Origin: JAJDUF01 sp965214295 | Lineage (GTDB): Bacteria > Chloroflexota > UBA11872 > UBA12225 > JAJDUF01 | Length of the DNA stretch: 64,000 nt | Reading direction: 5' to 3' | Assembly (NCBI GenBank): GCA_965214295.1 | Contig: OZ243944.1 | Span: forward strand, 806,001 to 870,000 | In this document: piece after piece, positions 8,272 through 17,707 of the stretch | How the letters are laid out: each line of letters begins with the position of its first letter | How positions within the stretch are numbered: the stretch's first letter is position 1 | The notes under the pieces: generated by a model | Told to the model about the DNA's origin: nothing | Seen by the model: the letters and a program-made list of their open reading frames with translations, nothing else | Database searches by the model: none | Made by a program: the position numbers and the translations under genes

Positions 8272-9318
8272 CTACTCTACGGCCTCGACCCGCTCGACCC
8301 GTCCGGAGCCGCACGAGCGATAGCACGCCTCGACCACCGCCAGGTCGCGTAGCCCCTCTTTGCCCGTGCTGGCAGCTTGTTGCTCACCGCGCACCGCCCG
8401 CAGGAAGTCGGCAATGCTCATGTTGTAGCTATGGTCATAGCCGTCGTGGGGGATAACCACCCGTCGACCGCCGGGCAAGTCGCCGCGGTGCAGTATCAGG
8501 CCACCCTGCGCCGAGATAACGTCCAGGCTGCCACGAGTGCCGTAGGCAGAGCCGACCGCACCGTGATCGGGTGTCCGCGTCGCCCAGCAATACAGCGCCT
8601 CACCCAGCAGCCCGGACTCGAAGCGCAGCACCACCACCGCCGTATCCTCGGCACGCCAATCCTCACGCACCGTCCCGGCCAGCGCCGACACGTGCGTCAC
8701 CTCGCCGGCCACCGGCCCCGCCAGCACGCGCAGCATGGCGAAATAGTGCGGCCCCTGGTCCAGCAGCATCCCGCCACCGGCCCGCGCCGCATCTTGGCGC
8801 CAGCCGCGCGCCATCCAGCGCTCTTCCAGATACCCGATCCGATGAGCACGCACCACAGCCGGCGTGCCGATCTCGCCGGCCGCGATCATGTCGCGCGCCC
8901 TCAGCACCGGCTCCTGCACCCGCAGCTGCTCATTGACACACAGGATAACCCCGGCACGCTCGGCCGCGGCCAGCATCCGCCTCCCGTCGTCGAGGGTCGT
9001 CGCCATGGGCTTCTCGACCAGTACGTGCTTGCCCGCGCGAGCGGCCGCGCGGGCCGGCTCCGCATGATGCGGGTGCGGCGTGCAGATGTCTACCGCCTCC
9101 ACCCGCGGATCGGCCAACAGATCATCGAGCGTCGTATAGACGCGACAGTCGGCGCCCGACCGCCGGGCGTGGGCGGCCAGCTGCTCCGCTCGCTCCGGCA
9201 CCGGATCGCACGTCGCGACGACCTCCGCGAGATCGTGCAAGGCCGGATAGGCGCGTTCGACCCGCTCTGTCGCCACCGTCCCACAGCCAATCAGCCCGAC
9301 TCCCACACGCTTCACCAT
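8272..9318 (-). CDS. Gfo/Idh/MocA family NAD(P)-dependent dehydrogenase
   Basis: A 348-residue protein with an N-terminal Rossmann fold (VGLIGCGTV) and the family's EKPM motif (LVEKPMATTLDDG), whose Lys is catalytic. HPHHAEPARAAARAGKHV precedes it. The C-terminal domain carries the substrate-site region RGGGMLLDQGPH-like (RAGGGMLLDQGPHYF). Members oxidise or reduce sugars, inositols and related polyols. GAGGAGG lies 6 bases before the ATG at 9318, which is preferred over an upstream in-frame start. It is the first gene of the minus-strand sugar cluster and is 45 bases from the ankyrin gene. Confidence 0.88.
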   Translation of the reverse strand: MVKRVGVGLIGCGTVATERVERAYPALHDLAEVVATCDPVPERAEQLAAHARRSGADCRVYTTLDDLLADPRVEAVDICTPHPHHAEPARAAARAGKHVLVEKPMATTLDDGRRMLAAAERAGVILCVNEQLRVQEPVLRARDMIAAGEIGTPAVVRAHRIGYLEERWMARGWRQDAARAGGGMLLDQGPHYFAMLRVLAGPVAGEVTHVSALAGTVREDWRAEDTAVVVLRFESGLLGEALYCWATRTPDHGAVGSAYGTRGSLDVISAQGGLILHRGDLPGGRRVVIPHDGYDHSYNMSIADFLRAVRGEQQAASTGKEGLRDLAVVEACYRSCGSGRVERVEAVE

Positions 9319-9807
9319 CAGGCCCTCCTCACCGCCGACCAGGGCAGGTACCGTCCCAGCCGTAGGGGCGCTTGCAACCGCCGCTGCGTCCGTCCCCCCG
9401 CGCAGCGGGGCAGCCACCAATCCTGCTCATCCTCTAATCCCGTAAATCCTGATTCTGTCATCCCCCGCACACCACCAGCGACCATGCTAACCCCACCGCA
9501 AGCACCTGTCCAGGCACCGCCGATACGCGGCTAGGGCCATGCCGCGGGAGACCTTTACAAAAGGGACGTGCGGCCAGTGGCCGTTTACTCTCGCATATAG
9601 TTCTCTTTGCAAAAGTCGCCAATCCTGCCTCCCCTCCGTCATGCCCGTCCACGCGGCAATCCATCCTGCTCATCCTTGCATCCTGCAAATCCTGATTCAG
9701 ACCCAAACCCCCACCCCGGCCAGCACAATGGTATCCTCACCCTGGACGTGCCCGGCACGCTGCGGGCTGCTGGCGCTCCGATACACGCCGCTGACCGGGG
9801 AAGTGTT
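9319..9807. other. Intergenic region with repeat fragments
   Basis: It contains a GTAGGGGCG repeat remnant (about 9362), GGGAGACCTTTACAAAAG (a degenerate MITE end near 9545), TTTGCAAAAGTCGCC and a short palindrome fragment near 9640. From 9729 a frame different from the downstream gene reads a possible zinc-ribbon start (WTCPARCGLLALRY). It may be a displaced N-terminus or chance. Confidence 0.4.
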
Positions 9808-11157
9808 GTGCGACAGAAATCATCACCACCATCCGGCAAAGCACGCGGTCCTAGCCCCTCCAAGCCGACCCTGCCGTTACCGCCCCGCTTCCTCACCATC
9901 GCCGACTTCCCCGGCACCAGTGTCCAGGCGGAGGAGTATTCGCGCCTCATCGGCGCCTGGGGCGAAGCCGCTGCGCTGATCGGCCGCCGCTGGGAGGAGC
10001 TTGGCCTCACCTTGCTGAGTAAGCGCCTGCCCTGGTCCGTCCCCCTCGGCGCGGGCCGCACGGCCACGATCACCCACCTCATCAGCGTCGACTCGGGGCC
10101 TGACGCCGGTCCGGCCCTCCACACCGCTGGCGTGTCGGCCCCGGACCTCTTGCTGCTCGGCACCCTGGGGCGCAGCGGTCGTCTGGTTATCCAGGCCGCC
10201 GATTTCAAAGTTTCGCTCGATATGGCCAACCCGGCCCAGGTGTCGGCGGTGCGCCTAGCCGGCAACCTGCCGCGCATCGCCAGCGAAGTGCCGGACGTCG
10301 CCGCGGCCATCGTCGCCCAGGCCCCCTCCGCCGCCTACCGCGCGGCACTGACCGCCCTGATGGCCGGGAACGTAGGCAGCACGCTCGTCCCGGAGGGTAT
10401 CTTCATCGCGCCGGACAGCGCCTTCAACCGTTGGCTCCACAAGCTGCTCGCCAACGTCCGCCCCGGTGTCCGCCTACCCCGTCTGCCGCGCGGCGCCCCC
10501 GCCACGCGATCCCGCAGCAGCGGCTTTCAGCTGTTGGCGCATCTCGAACCGGTCCCCCCAGCGACCATGTTGGGCACACTCGAAGGCTGGTCCGAGGGAG
10601 AGCGGCTAGCGGCGCTCGACGGGCGGCGCTTGGCCGCGGCAGAGCTGACGGTCGCCGAGCGCTACTGGCGGCTGGGTGCCGGCCTCCACGGCGCGCTGCG
10701 AACCCTCTACCGCCCGGTCCTCGCCCAGCTCCCGGCCGCTTGGGACGCCACGCCCGCGCTCGCCCGGCTCGTGCGCCGCGTCCGGCCCGCCGATGCCGCG
10801 GCGCTCCTCAGCGCGCTGGCCCGTGCCGTCGAGCAGCGCCGGCCACAATGGGCGCACGAGCAGGAAGTCTTGCGCTGTCCCGTCAGCTACCATGCATGGC
10901 TCCGACACGCTGAGGCGGCCGGTTTCGACCTCGAAACCGGGGAGTTTGCCGGTATCGTGCGCCGCAAACACGGCTCGTTGGCGGCCAGCCACCGGCAGCG
11001 CGTCACCGCCGCGGCGCTTCAACTGCACCACCAAAGGCAGACCAACCGGCAGGTGCTCGCGGCGCTGGCCGCGCGCCGCAGCGAATGGTCCGCCGCCACC
11101 GACGCAGACATCGCGGCGGCACTAGCCCAGCTACAGGAAGAAGAATCCGAGCAGTAA
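9808..11157 (+). CDS. Unknown protein, possible PD-(D/E)XK-like fold
   Basis: An open frame of 449 codons from a GTG at 9808 (GGGGAAG 4 bases upstream) to TAA at 11157. The frame is open further upstream to 9607 without a convincing start. I do not recognise the family. Residues around 120-150 read APDLLLLG, then LVIQAADFKVSLD. A D...(D)xK pattern like this is seen in PD-(D/E)XK nucleases, but that is weak evidence. The rest is helical, Arg/Ala-rich, with no signal peptide or membrane segment. It is the only plus-strand gene in the first 14 kb, so it is probably transcribed alone. Confidence 0.6.
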   Translation: MRQKSSPPSGKARGPSPSKPTLPLPPRFLTIADFPGTSVQAEEYSRLIGAWGEAAALIGRRWEELGLTLLSKRLPWSVPLGAGRTATITHLISVDSGPDAGPALHTAGVSAPDLLLLGTLGRSGRLVIQAADFKVSLDMANPAQVSAVRLAGNLPRIASEVPDVAAAIVAQAPSAAYRAALTALMAGNVGSTLVPEGIFIAPDSAFNRWLHKLLANVRPGVRLPRLPRGAPATRSRSSGFQLLAHLEPVPPATMLGTLEGWSEGERLAALDGRRLAAAELTVAERYWRLGAGLHGALRTLYRPVLAQLPAAWDATPALARLVRRVRPADAAALLSALARAVEQRRPQWAHEQEVLRCPVSYHAWLRHAEAAGFDLETGEFAGIVRRKHGSLAASHRQRVTAAALQLHHQRQTNRQVLAALAARRSEWSAATDADIAAALAQLQEEESEQ

Positions 11158-11606
11158 GCGTCTGTAGGGGCGCGATAAATCGCGCCCAGCTGCTCGTCAT
11201 TCCCGCGCCAGGAGACCTTTGCGTAACCCGTCGTTGCTCTGAAATAGTCCCCCCTCCGTCATTGCGCCTGCACCGGGGTAGCCCGGTGGCGCCGGCCGCA
11301 ATCCAGGTCCCCGGCTCTGGACTCCGGCGCAAGCCGGACTGACGGTCGTTATTTTCATTTCCTGCGGTGGCCTGGTCAAGGCCATGGTGATTCCCGCGCC
11401 AGCGAGAATCTAAAAGCAGCACCTCCCAGGTTAGCGGGAGGTGAAACGGCCGTCCCAGCACTCCGTCTTGGAGGTTATGCAAAGGTCTCCGCCAGCGGGA
11501 ATCCAACTCCCTCTTCCCCGGTGAGGAGGGCCGGGGGTTAGGCCCAATCCACCCCCTCTCTATCGCTCCGCGATGGAGAGGGGGTCGGGGGGTGAGGCAC
11601 CGCCCC
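11158..11606. repeat. Repeat-filled intergenic region
   Basis: No gene is seen. It holds a GTAGGGGCGCGATAAATCGCGCCC palindrome-type repeat (11165), a GAGACCTTT/AAAGGTCTC pair (11212-11220 and 11481-11489) enclosing other fragments, and two copies of the CCCTCT...GAGGG hairpin near 11510 and 11550. The last copy is only a few bases past the anti-sigma stop. Confidence 0.6.
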
Positions 11607-12170
11607 CTACCGCGCCGCCACCGTCCGTTGCACCAGCGGCTTGAGCGCGATCAGTGCGATCAACGCCGGCAGAATCATCTCGGCGGATCGCGCGGTGTTT
11701 TCGAGGAGCGGCACCAGCCAGTCCAGCAATACCGTCGCGCCGCCGAACAGCCCCAGCAGGGCGAAGAACGGCGCCGCCCAGGCCGAACCGGCCGCGCCGA
11801 CCAGCCAGTCTACCGCCACCACCAGCAGCGCCGGCGCGGCCCCACTGCCTAGGAGCAGCGCCGGCACGACCGCCAGCGCAGCAGCGAACGGCCACCACTG
11901 CGCCACCCGGTTATGCTGTGCCGGCGGCAGCGGCGCCGCCTGCGCCGGCAGCGCGCCGATAATCCCCGGCAGCAGGTCCGGTGTCGGCGGCTGCTCCGGG
12001 CCGGCCCACAACCCCTGCTCGATGCTCAACCAGCGCCCCCACTCCCGTTTGCAGTCCACGCATTGCCGGACGTGGCGCGGCGGCGCCGTCTCACCGGCCG
12101 CAGCCGCCCGCGCGGCCAGGCCCGGCAAGCGGCGGCGGGTGAGCGCACAGATCAAGGCCCTCAAGCGCAT
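11607..12170 (-). CDS. Putative zinc-binding anti-sigma factor
   Basis: A 187-residue protein with the His-x3-Cys-x2-Cys pattern of zinc anti-sigma factors (RHVRQCVDC near residues 32-41). A hydrophobic C-terminal half follows with probable membrane segments around residues 92-125 and 133-155 and a third near the C-terminus. The family holds an ECF sigma factor inactive at the membrane until a signal releases it. The ATG overlaps the 3' end of the sigma gene by 10 bases, so the two are co-translated. The zinc motif is not at the very N-terminus as is most usual. Its signal is unknown. Confidence 0.7.
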   Translation of the reverse strand: MRLRALICALTRRRLPGLAARAAAAGETAPPRHVRQCVDCKREWGRWLSIEQGLWAGPEQPPTPDLLPGIIGALPAQAAPLPPAQHNRVAQWWPFAAALAVVPALLLGSGAAPALLVVAVDWLVGAAGSAWAAPFFALLGLFGGATVLLDWLVPLLENTARSAEMILPALIALIALKPLVQRTVAAR

Positions 12171-12883
12171 CGCATCGTGCTCCCGTCTAGCATCGTCGGT
12201 CGGTCCAGCCGGACTTGCGCCCGTGTGGACGGATCGCCCTCGGGATCGGTGGGCATATCAACTGTCGGCCCCCCCGGCCACTGATGTTCGAGCCGCTGCT
12301 TCAGCCCCGCCTTGGCCCGAAAGAGATGCGTCTTGACCGTCCCCAGCGGCAGTTCCAGTATCTCCGCGATCTCGTCGTAAGACAGCTCGCGCAAATAATA
12401 CAGCACCAGCACCGCCCGGTAGCGTTCCGGTAGCAAGTCTACTTGCTCCCAGAGCCACTCCCGCAGCTCCCCCGCCTCGGCCGCCCGCACCGGATCGCCC
12501 TCCCGGGCCGGCAGCGCAGCCGCCACCGCCTCACCGTCTACGACGCGCATCCCCTGCCGTCGCAGCGCATCCTGTCGGTTCAGGCTGAGGTTATAGACAA
12601 TCCGATACAGCCATGTGCCAAAGCGCGACTGACCGCGAAACCGCGGTAGCGCCTGCCACGCCCGGATGAACGCCTCTTGGGCCATATCGGAGGCGTCGTC
12701 AGGATTCCGCAACAGGCGCAAAGCCAGCGCGTAGGCCGTCCCCTGATAGGCCTGCACCAGCACCGCAAAGGCCTGCTGGTCCCCACCCTGACTCCGCCGG
12801 ACCAGCGCAGCCTCATCCGCCCCCGGCGCAATCGCCGCCACCCTGTCCGAGCCTCCGTCTTGCTGCCCCACCACTCTCTCCAC
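12161..12883 (-). CDS. ECF-type RNA polymerase sigma factor
   Basis: A 240-residue sigma-70 family regulator of extracytoplasmic-function type. Region 2 is clear (DDASDMAQEAFIRAWQALP, then RFGTWLYRIVYNL), and region 4 helix-turn-helix is LSYDEIAEILELPLGTVKTH. The C-terminal 40 residues after region 4 are an extra tail (GGPTVDMPTDPEGD). The start is a GTG at 12883 or the GTG at 12874; GAGG and GGAGAG upstream fit either. It is followed directly by the overlapping anti-sigma gene. ECF factors often control their own operon. Confidence 0.9.
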   Translation of the reverse strand: MERVVGQQDGGSDRVAAIAPGADEAALVRRSQGGDQQAFAVLVQAYQGTAYALALRLLRNPDDASDMAQEAFIRAWQALPRFRGQSRFGTWLYRIVYNLSLNRQDALRRQGMRVVDGEAVAAALPAREGDPVRAAEAGELREWLWEQVDLLPERYRAVLVLYYLRELSYDEIAEILELPLGTVKTHLFRAKAGLKQRLEHQWPGGPTVDMPTDPEGDPSTRAQVRLDRPTMLDGSTMRCA

Positions 12884-13253
12884 CTCGGATCAACCGCCCG
12901 CGGCCCCCGCGGCCGCCCCACTCTCTGCCCCCTTAGACCACCCACACCCCACCAACCTTGTAGGGGCGTCCCTTGTGGGCGCCCTGGCCTCCCCGCGCAA
13001 GCGGCAATCCAGCCGCCGTAGGGGCGCAACATGTTGCGCCCGTCATTGTGGCGCAAGCCGCAATCCAGTTGCCACGGCCCCCTGGACTCCCACTTCTGCG
13101 GAAATCCCGCCGCCGTGGGGCCACAGCACACCACTCCCGTCCCCCCCACCCGAGCACATGGAATCCCACGCTCACCCGACAACGACAAGCGACAAGAAAC
13201 CCCCTCTCCACATGGTGGAGAGGGGGCCAGGGGGTGAGGTCTGCGCCTGCCGT

Positions 13254-13300
13254 TTAGCTACCCGTCGTCTCGATAGTGATCTGCCGCGGCCGCTGGCGGC
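13254..13300 (-). pseudogene. Remnant of a second hsp20 3' end
   Basis: Read on the minus strand, this stretch encodes RQRPRQITIETTGS and a stop, nearly identical to the last residues of the intact Hsp20 (RPRRITIETTGG). The adjacent hairpin repeat and flanking bases are also duplicated. Nothing of the alpha-crystallin domain is left upstream, so this is only a fragment. Confidence 0.6.
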
Positions 13301-13459
13301 CGCATACCTGAGTGACCAAAAGATGCTATTCCAGTCTATTCTTCCACCGCGACGTTCAACCTCCGTGACTGCGCGGGTGTCTCCAAGCCAATGATATGAG
13401 TTCGACTGCCAGCATGGTTGTGAGCCTGGGCCGCCTGCCTGCCTCTGAGGCGCTCCTTG

Positions 13460-13651
13460 TACCCACAGATGAGGCGTGCCTCGCAGCCTCCATAGCCTCC
13501 TGACATTAGCCGTAGGATGTGTCAGGAGATAATAGGTCGGGCAGGAACTGTCAGGCCCATAGGCCTTTACGCTGTGAGAAATAGCGAGTGTTGTGCCAGT
13601 CGCGACGCCCGCCTTCAGTAGATCACGCTTGCTGCCTAGCCACATAAGCAT
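13460..13651 (-). pseudogene. Possible remnant with Tat-like leader
   Basis: An ATG at 13651, with AAGGGAG just upstream, opens MLMWLGSKRDLLKAGVATG, which resembles a twin-arginine leader (KR in place of RR, then DLLKAG). The sequence after about 35 residues has no recognisable domain and runs into repeats. It may be what is left of an exported oxidoreductase gene, or a chance match. Confidence 0.25.
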
Positions 13652-13972
13652 TACTCCCTTGTAGATCGGATCGTGGATCACTCCCAACGAACCGCACCAT
13701 CCCAGCAACGTACCGCAACCAAGCGTGAGGCCACGGTCCCGTCGGACAGCGCGCCGCTGGGTATCGGCCTGCGGTCACTCATTGGTCTGTGCGCCCAACA
13801 CTGTGTCGTGAATACCGCTACACGGTATCCAGGAGCGCCATCATAAGTAAATCACACGAGGAAGTCAAGCACGCCACCCGAGGACGTAGATTCCCGCCCA
13901 CCCGAAAACGACACGCGGCAAAAACCCCCTCTCCACATGGTGGAGAGGGGGCCAGGGGGTGAGGAATGCGCC

Positions 13973-14425
13973 TCAGCCGCCCGTCGTCTCGATAGTAATC
14001 CGCCGCGGCCGCTGCGCCCGCGCCTTCGGCAGCGTCAACTGCAAGATGCCCTGCTCCAGCTTGGCCTTCACCTCGCTGCCCTCCACCTCGCCGGGCAGCC
14101 GCCAAGCGAAGCGAAACTCGCGCGGCTGGATGCCCTGCCAAATGGGAGCCGCCTTCTCCGGCACCGCCCACTCGCTCTTGCCGCTGATCGAGATGACCTC
14201 GCCCTGCAGCGAGATGTCGAGCTTGTCGGCCTGCGCGCCGGGCACGGCGACGTGGAGCTCGTAGCCCTCCTCGGTCTCATAGAGGCTCGGCACTCCGGTC
14301 GCCGCGATCCGCTCATCGCCCTCCACAAACCGCGGCAACACGACGCTGTCACGGAAGAGCCGGTCCACCATCTCGCTCAACGGCCGCCCGGCACCAAAGG
14401 GATTGTGTCGCGTGATATTCTCCAT
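13973..14425 (-). CDS. Hsp20/alpha-crystallin small heat-shock protein
   Basis: A 150-residue ATP-independent chaperone with the alpha-crystallin domain at residues about 45-140 (YELHVAVPGAQADKLDISL, then FRFAWRLPGEVEGSEVKA, GILQLTLPK). Members hold unfolded proteins in oligomers. AGGAGGT precedes the ATG. A strong sigma-70 promoter lies about 86 bases upstream (TTGACA, 17 bp, TAGGAT). The gene is divergent from the dehydrogenase at 14614. A broken copy of its 3' end lies downstream at 13254-13300. Confidence 0.92.
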   Translation of the reverse strand: MENITRHNPFGAGRPLSEMVDRLFRDSVVLPRFVEGDERIAATGVPSLYETEEGYELHVAVPGAQADKLDISLQGEVISISGKSEWAVPEKAAPIWQGIQPREFRFAWRLPGEVEGSEVKAKLEQGILQLTLPKARAQRPRRITIETTGG

Positions 14426-14510
14426 CGTCCTTACCTCCTACGGCTCCTAGTGCCGGCCGCCTCTGGCCGGCCTATCCGCTCTCGTCACCCACCATCGCGG
14501 TGACACTCCT

Positions 14511-14539
14511 ATCCTATCATCTTATACTCCAACTGTCAA
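14511..14539 (-). promoter_or_regulatory. Predicted sigma-70 promoter of hsp20
   Basis: Read on the minus strand: -35 TTGACA (14534-14539), a 17-bp spacer, and -10 TAGGAT (14511-14516). Its AT content is well above the surroundings. No CIRCE-type inverted repeat is seen. Confidence 0.6.
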
Positions 14540-14613
14540 TATTTCCGATGGTATTACTATCAACTACCCCTCAGCCGCTATAATGCCCGCACACCGAAAG
14601 GAGGTGCGACCCC

Positions 14614-15600
14614 ATGAAAATCGTCATCCCCGACGACTATCCCCCCGCCTACGCCGACTACCCCGACGAAGTGGCCCGCCTGCAAGCGGCCGGCGATGTC
14701 GCGCTCTACGACACGCGCGCAGCCGACCGCGACGAGCTGGTAGCCCGCCTGGCAGACGCCGACGTTGCCGTCACCGTGCGCGCCTATACCGTGTTCGATG
14801 CCGCCCTGCTGGCCCGCTTGCCCAATCTCAAGCTGATCGCCATCGTCGGCACCGGCACGGACCAAGTGGACCTGCCGGCCGCGACGGAGCACGGTGTCCT
14901 GGTCTGCAACGCCCCCGGCGCCACGACGCAATCCGTCGCCGAGCTGACTATTGCCCTGATGTTCGCCGCGGCCCGCCGCCTGCCGCTCACCGACCGCCAG
15001 GTGCGCGCCGGCACTTGGTATCACGAGCAAGGCTGGGAGCTGCGCGGCAAGACGCTGGGCCTCGTCGGCCTCGGCCTCATCGGCCAGCAGGTGGCCCGCA
15101 TGGGCGCCGCCCTCGGCATGCGCGTGATCGCCTGGAGCCTGACCCACGATCCCGACCGGGCCGCCGCCTGCGGCGCCGAGTTGGTGCCGTTCGATGAGCT
15201 ACTCAGCACAGCGCACGTGCTGTCCCTCCACCTCCGGGCCACCGACCGCACGGCCAACATCATCGGCACGCGCGAGCTGGCACTGCTACGCCCCGGTGCG
15301 CTACTCGTGAACACGGCTCGCGCGGCCCTGATTGACGAGCCGGCGCTCCTCGACGCCCTCGACCACGGACCGTTGGCCGTCGCCGGCCTCGACGTGTATT
15401 GGCAGGAGCCGCTCCCGCCCAACCATCCCCTGCTCACCCGCGACAACGTGATCCTAGCCCCCCACATCGCCTGGGTGACTGACGTAGGCTCGGCCAATCA
15501 GGTCCGGCTGCCGGTGGACAACGTACTGGCCTATATCGCGGGCCGGCCCCAGCATGTCGTCAACCCCCCGGCGCTCCAACACCCCCGCCAAAGGCGGTGA
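14614..15600 (+). CDS. D-2-hydroxyacid dehydrogenase (phosphoglycerate dehydrogenase-like)
   Basis: A 328-residue NAD-dependent dehydrogenase. It has the NAD site GLVGLGLIGQQVA and the catalytic Arg-Glu-His set in NTARAALID, DVYWQEPLPPNHPL and APHIAWVT. Length and the lack of an ACT domain fit the simple D-isomer 2-hydroxyacid dehydrogenase class; the substrate (glycerate, phosphoglycerate or other) cannot be told. AAAGGAGGTG precedes the ATG. TATAAT at 14579-14584 is a good -10 element but the -35 is weak. Confidence 0.88.
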   Translation: MKIVIPDDYPPAYADYPDEVARLQAAGDVALYDTRAADRDELVARLADADVAVTVRAYTVFDAALLARLPNLKLIAIVGTGTDQVDLPAATEHGVLVCNAPGATTQSVAELTIALMFAAARRLPLTDRQVRAGTWYHEQGWELRGKTLGLVGLGLIGQQVARMGAALGMRVIAWSLTHDPDRAAACGAELVPFDELLSTAHVLSLHLRATDRTANIIGTRELALLRPGALLVNTARAALIDEPALLDALDHGPLAVAGLDVYWQEPLPPNHPLLTRDNVILAPHIAWVTDVGSANQVRLPVDNVLAYIAGRPQHVVNPPALQHPRQRR

Positions 15601-15768
15601 CGTGACATAGCAATGGCTCCCACCTCCCGCCCTCCGTCATTGCGGCGCAAGCATGTCCCGCACCCCGATACGGGGCCGCAATTCATGTCCCCACGGCGCC
15701 CGCCCACCACCGCCACACACCCCCTCTCCACAAGTGGAGAGGGGGCCGGGGGGTGAGGCAGGCCAACA

Positions 15769-16611
15769 ATGCCGCCGCAGCCCGCACCCGCTCTGATCGC
15801 CAGCCCCCGTAATCCGCGGATCATGCAGGTCCGCAAGCTGGCCACCCGCAAGGAGCGCAGCCGCAGCGGCCTGTTCTTCGCCGAGGGCATTCGGCTCGTG
15901 GTCGAGGCGATCCGCAGTGACAGCGAGATCACGTCGCTGATCGTCGCCCCGGAGCTACTGACCAGCGACTTCGCTCACGACCTGATCGCCCGGCAGGTGG
16001 GCCGCGACATCCCCAGGTTGGAGGTCACGACCGCAGTGATGCAGCGCCTCGCGGCACGCCAGCATCCGCAGGGACTCGCGGCCGTCGTGCGCCAGCGCTG
16101 GCACCCCCTCGCCACCGTGCGGCCCGGCAACGAGCTGTGCTGGGTTGCCCTCGACGCTCCCCAGGACCCCGGCAACGTCGGCACCATCCTACGCACGCTC
16201 GACGCGGTTGGCGGCGCCGGACTGATCCTCCTCGGCGACGCCACCGACCCGTATCATCCCGCGGCCGTGCGCGCCAGCATGGGCGCCATCTGCACTCAAC
16301 GCTTGGTACGCACGACGTTTGCCGAGCTATGCACCTGGAAACAGACGCATGGGTACCGGCTCGCCGGCACCGCAGTCACCGCCACGCGCGACTATGACGC
16401 CGTTTCCTACGACGCCCCGCTCGTCCTGCTCATGGGCAGCGAGCGGGAAGGGCTATCGGCCAATCAGGCGGCAGCATGCGACGACCTCCTACGCCTCCCC
16501 ATGGTCGGTCGCGTCGACTCACTCAACCTCGCGGTGGCGACGAGCGTCATGCTCTACGAGATATTCCGGCAGCGCCTCTTCATAGTCTCCAACTTCCACC
16601 TCCGAGCTTAG
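15769..16611 (+). CDS. TrmH/SpoU-family RNA 2'-O-methyltransferase
   Basis: A 280-residue SAM-dependent RNA methyltransferase of the SPOUT class, which methylates the ribose of tRNA or 23S rRNA. An N-terminal substrate-binding domain (SPRNPRIMQVRKLATRKERS, FFAEGIRLV) precedes the knotted domain motifs DAPQDPGNVGTILRTLDA, LLMGSEREG and LPMVGRVDSLNLAVATSVML. The family usually ends near YEIFRQR; here 12 more residues (LFIVSNFHLRA) are read from antisense sequence of the convergent hydrolase gene, a 93-bp overlap. The rRNA or tRNA target is unknown. Confidence 0.88.
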   Translation: MPPQPAPALIASPRNPRIMQVRKLATRKERSRSGLFFAEGIRLVVEAIRSDSEITSLIVAPELLTSDFAHDLIARQVGRDIPRLEVTTAVMQRLAARQHPQGLAAVVRQRWHPLATVRPGNELCWVALDAPQDPGNVGTILRTLDAVGGAGLILLGDATDPYHPAAVRASMGAICTQRLVRTTFAELCTWKQTHGYRLAGTAVTATRDYDAVSYDAPLVLLMGSEREGLSANQAAACDDLLRLPMVGRVDSLNLAVATSVMLYEIFRQRLFIVSNFHLRA

Positions 16612-17502
16612 GTAGACTGGCAATGTGCCGGCAACCGGATAACTGCGGGTGATCCGGGGGTCCACGGCTGCATACAGTGTCGTGGTCCAGCCCCCACCGG
16701 AGACCCCGGTCATCGAGACCGACCGAAAGTCATGCTCTTGCTCGACGTAATTCAGCAGAATGGCAACCGGTTCGAGGAAGAGCTTGAGCGACGAAAACGT
16801 AGCGGTATCCAGATAGCGCAGATGGTCATGCGTGTGTAGTCGTAGCTTGCCGAAACGAGGGAGATCAACAACCGGCTGATTGTTCATACCGAGCAGCGGC
16901 ATGGCAAAAGCAGCAACCGCATAGCCCTTCCCGAGGAAATAGGCAATCGTTTCTTTGCCCAAGAGAAATCCGCCACGATGCCCCTGATGATAGATCATGA
17001 GCTTGTGATTATCGCGCACCGGATGGAGCAGATAAATAATAGAGTTGATACCATGATCCATCGCTACTGTGATCTGATCAATACTTTTGAGGTTGTCCAA
17101 GCTGCTAAAATCAGGGTCGAAGATATCCTTTGTAATCAATGTAGTGGATTGCTGCGGAAACCCCCGATCATGCCAGATGTAACGGACAAGCTCGTCTCTC
17201 CGTGCCAAGAGCTTGCTTTCGCTCGACAGGGTTATCAGGCGCGGCACGTCAGTACCGTATGGCGCGGAGCTACCGGCGGGTTCGGGGTTCCGCCGCTCCT
17301 GATCGAGGAGGACCTGCACGTGTGTAGCCTCGAAGTCCGGCGCAAAGAGCGCTGTCCGGATACTCGCCAAGAGCTCCTGCGGCAGGATGAGGTTGACTGC
17401 GATGAGGCACAGCGCCAGCAAGAGGTAGACCGGGGGCGCAAAAAGCCGCCGAATCTCCGCGCGATGGCGGAGTGCGGCAAACGAGCGGCGCAGCCGCAGC
17501 AT
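16519..17502 (-). pseudogene. Alpha/beta hydrolase, probably truncated at the C-terminus
   Basis: A protein of about 327 residues with an N-terminal membrane anchor (VYLLLALCLIAVNLILP) and a serine-hydrolase elbow TGVSGGGWTTTLYAAVDPRI. After the elbow it continues PVAGTLPVYLSSEVEVGDYEEALPEYL and then ends within antisense TrmH sequence (VEHDARRHREVE). The acid and His of the triad, expected later, are missing, so the 3' part was probably lost in a rearrangement. Base composition is lower in GC than its neighbours, suggesting transfer. The start is uncertain: the ATG at 17502 is used, but an ATG at 17601 is also in frame. Confidence 0.6.
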
Positions 17503-17707
17503 AGCCGGCGGTGCCCCCTGGACCGCGATGCGGCCCGACACCGCATCAGTACCCACCAGGATGTGGTACAGGGAAGCACCTGTGGGCCACGCCCTCGGCA
17601 TCTAGGTTGTTCGACGCCTCCACGACCGGTAGGAGAGCGCTGGGGACGCCGCTCCGAACGGGAATACTCCCGACGGGGAGGACTCTACTACACGCGCGGA
17701 CAACGCG

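Larger units (their letters stand above)
12884..13972. repeat. 1.1-kb intergenic region with repeats and gene remnants
   Basis: It holds a GTAGGGGCGCAACATGTTGCGCCC repeat (13018), short-palindrome fragments, and two copies of the CCCCTCTCCACATGG hairpin (13200 and 13924). An imperfect duplication of about 125 bp (13170-13300 and 13895-14025) includes the 3' end of hsp20. A degenerate Tat-like leader (13643-13651 downwards) is described separately. No intact gene is convincing. Confidence 0.55.
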
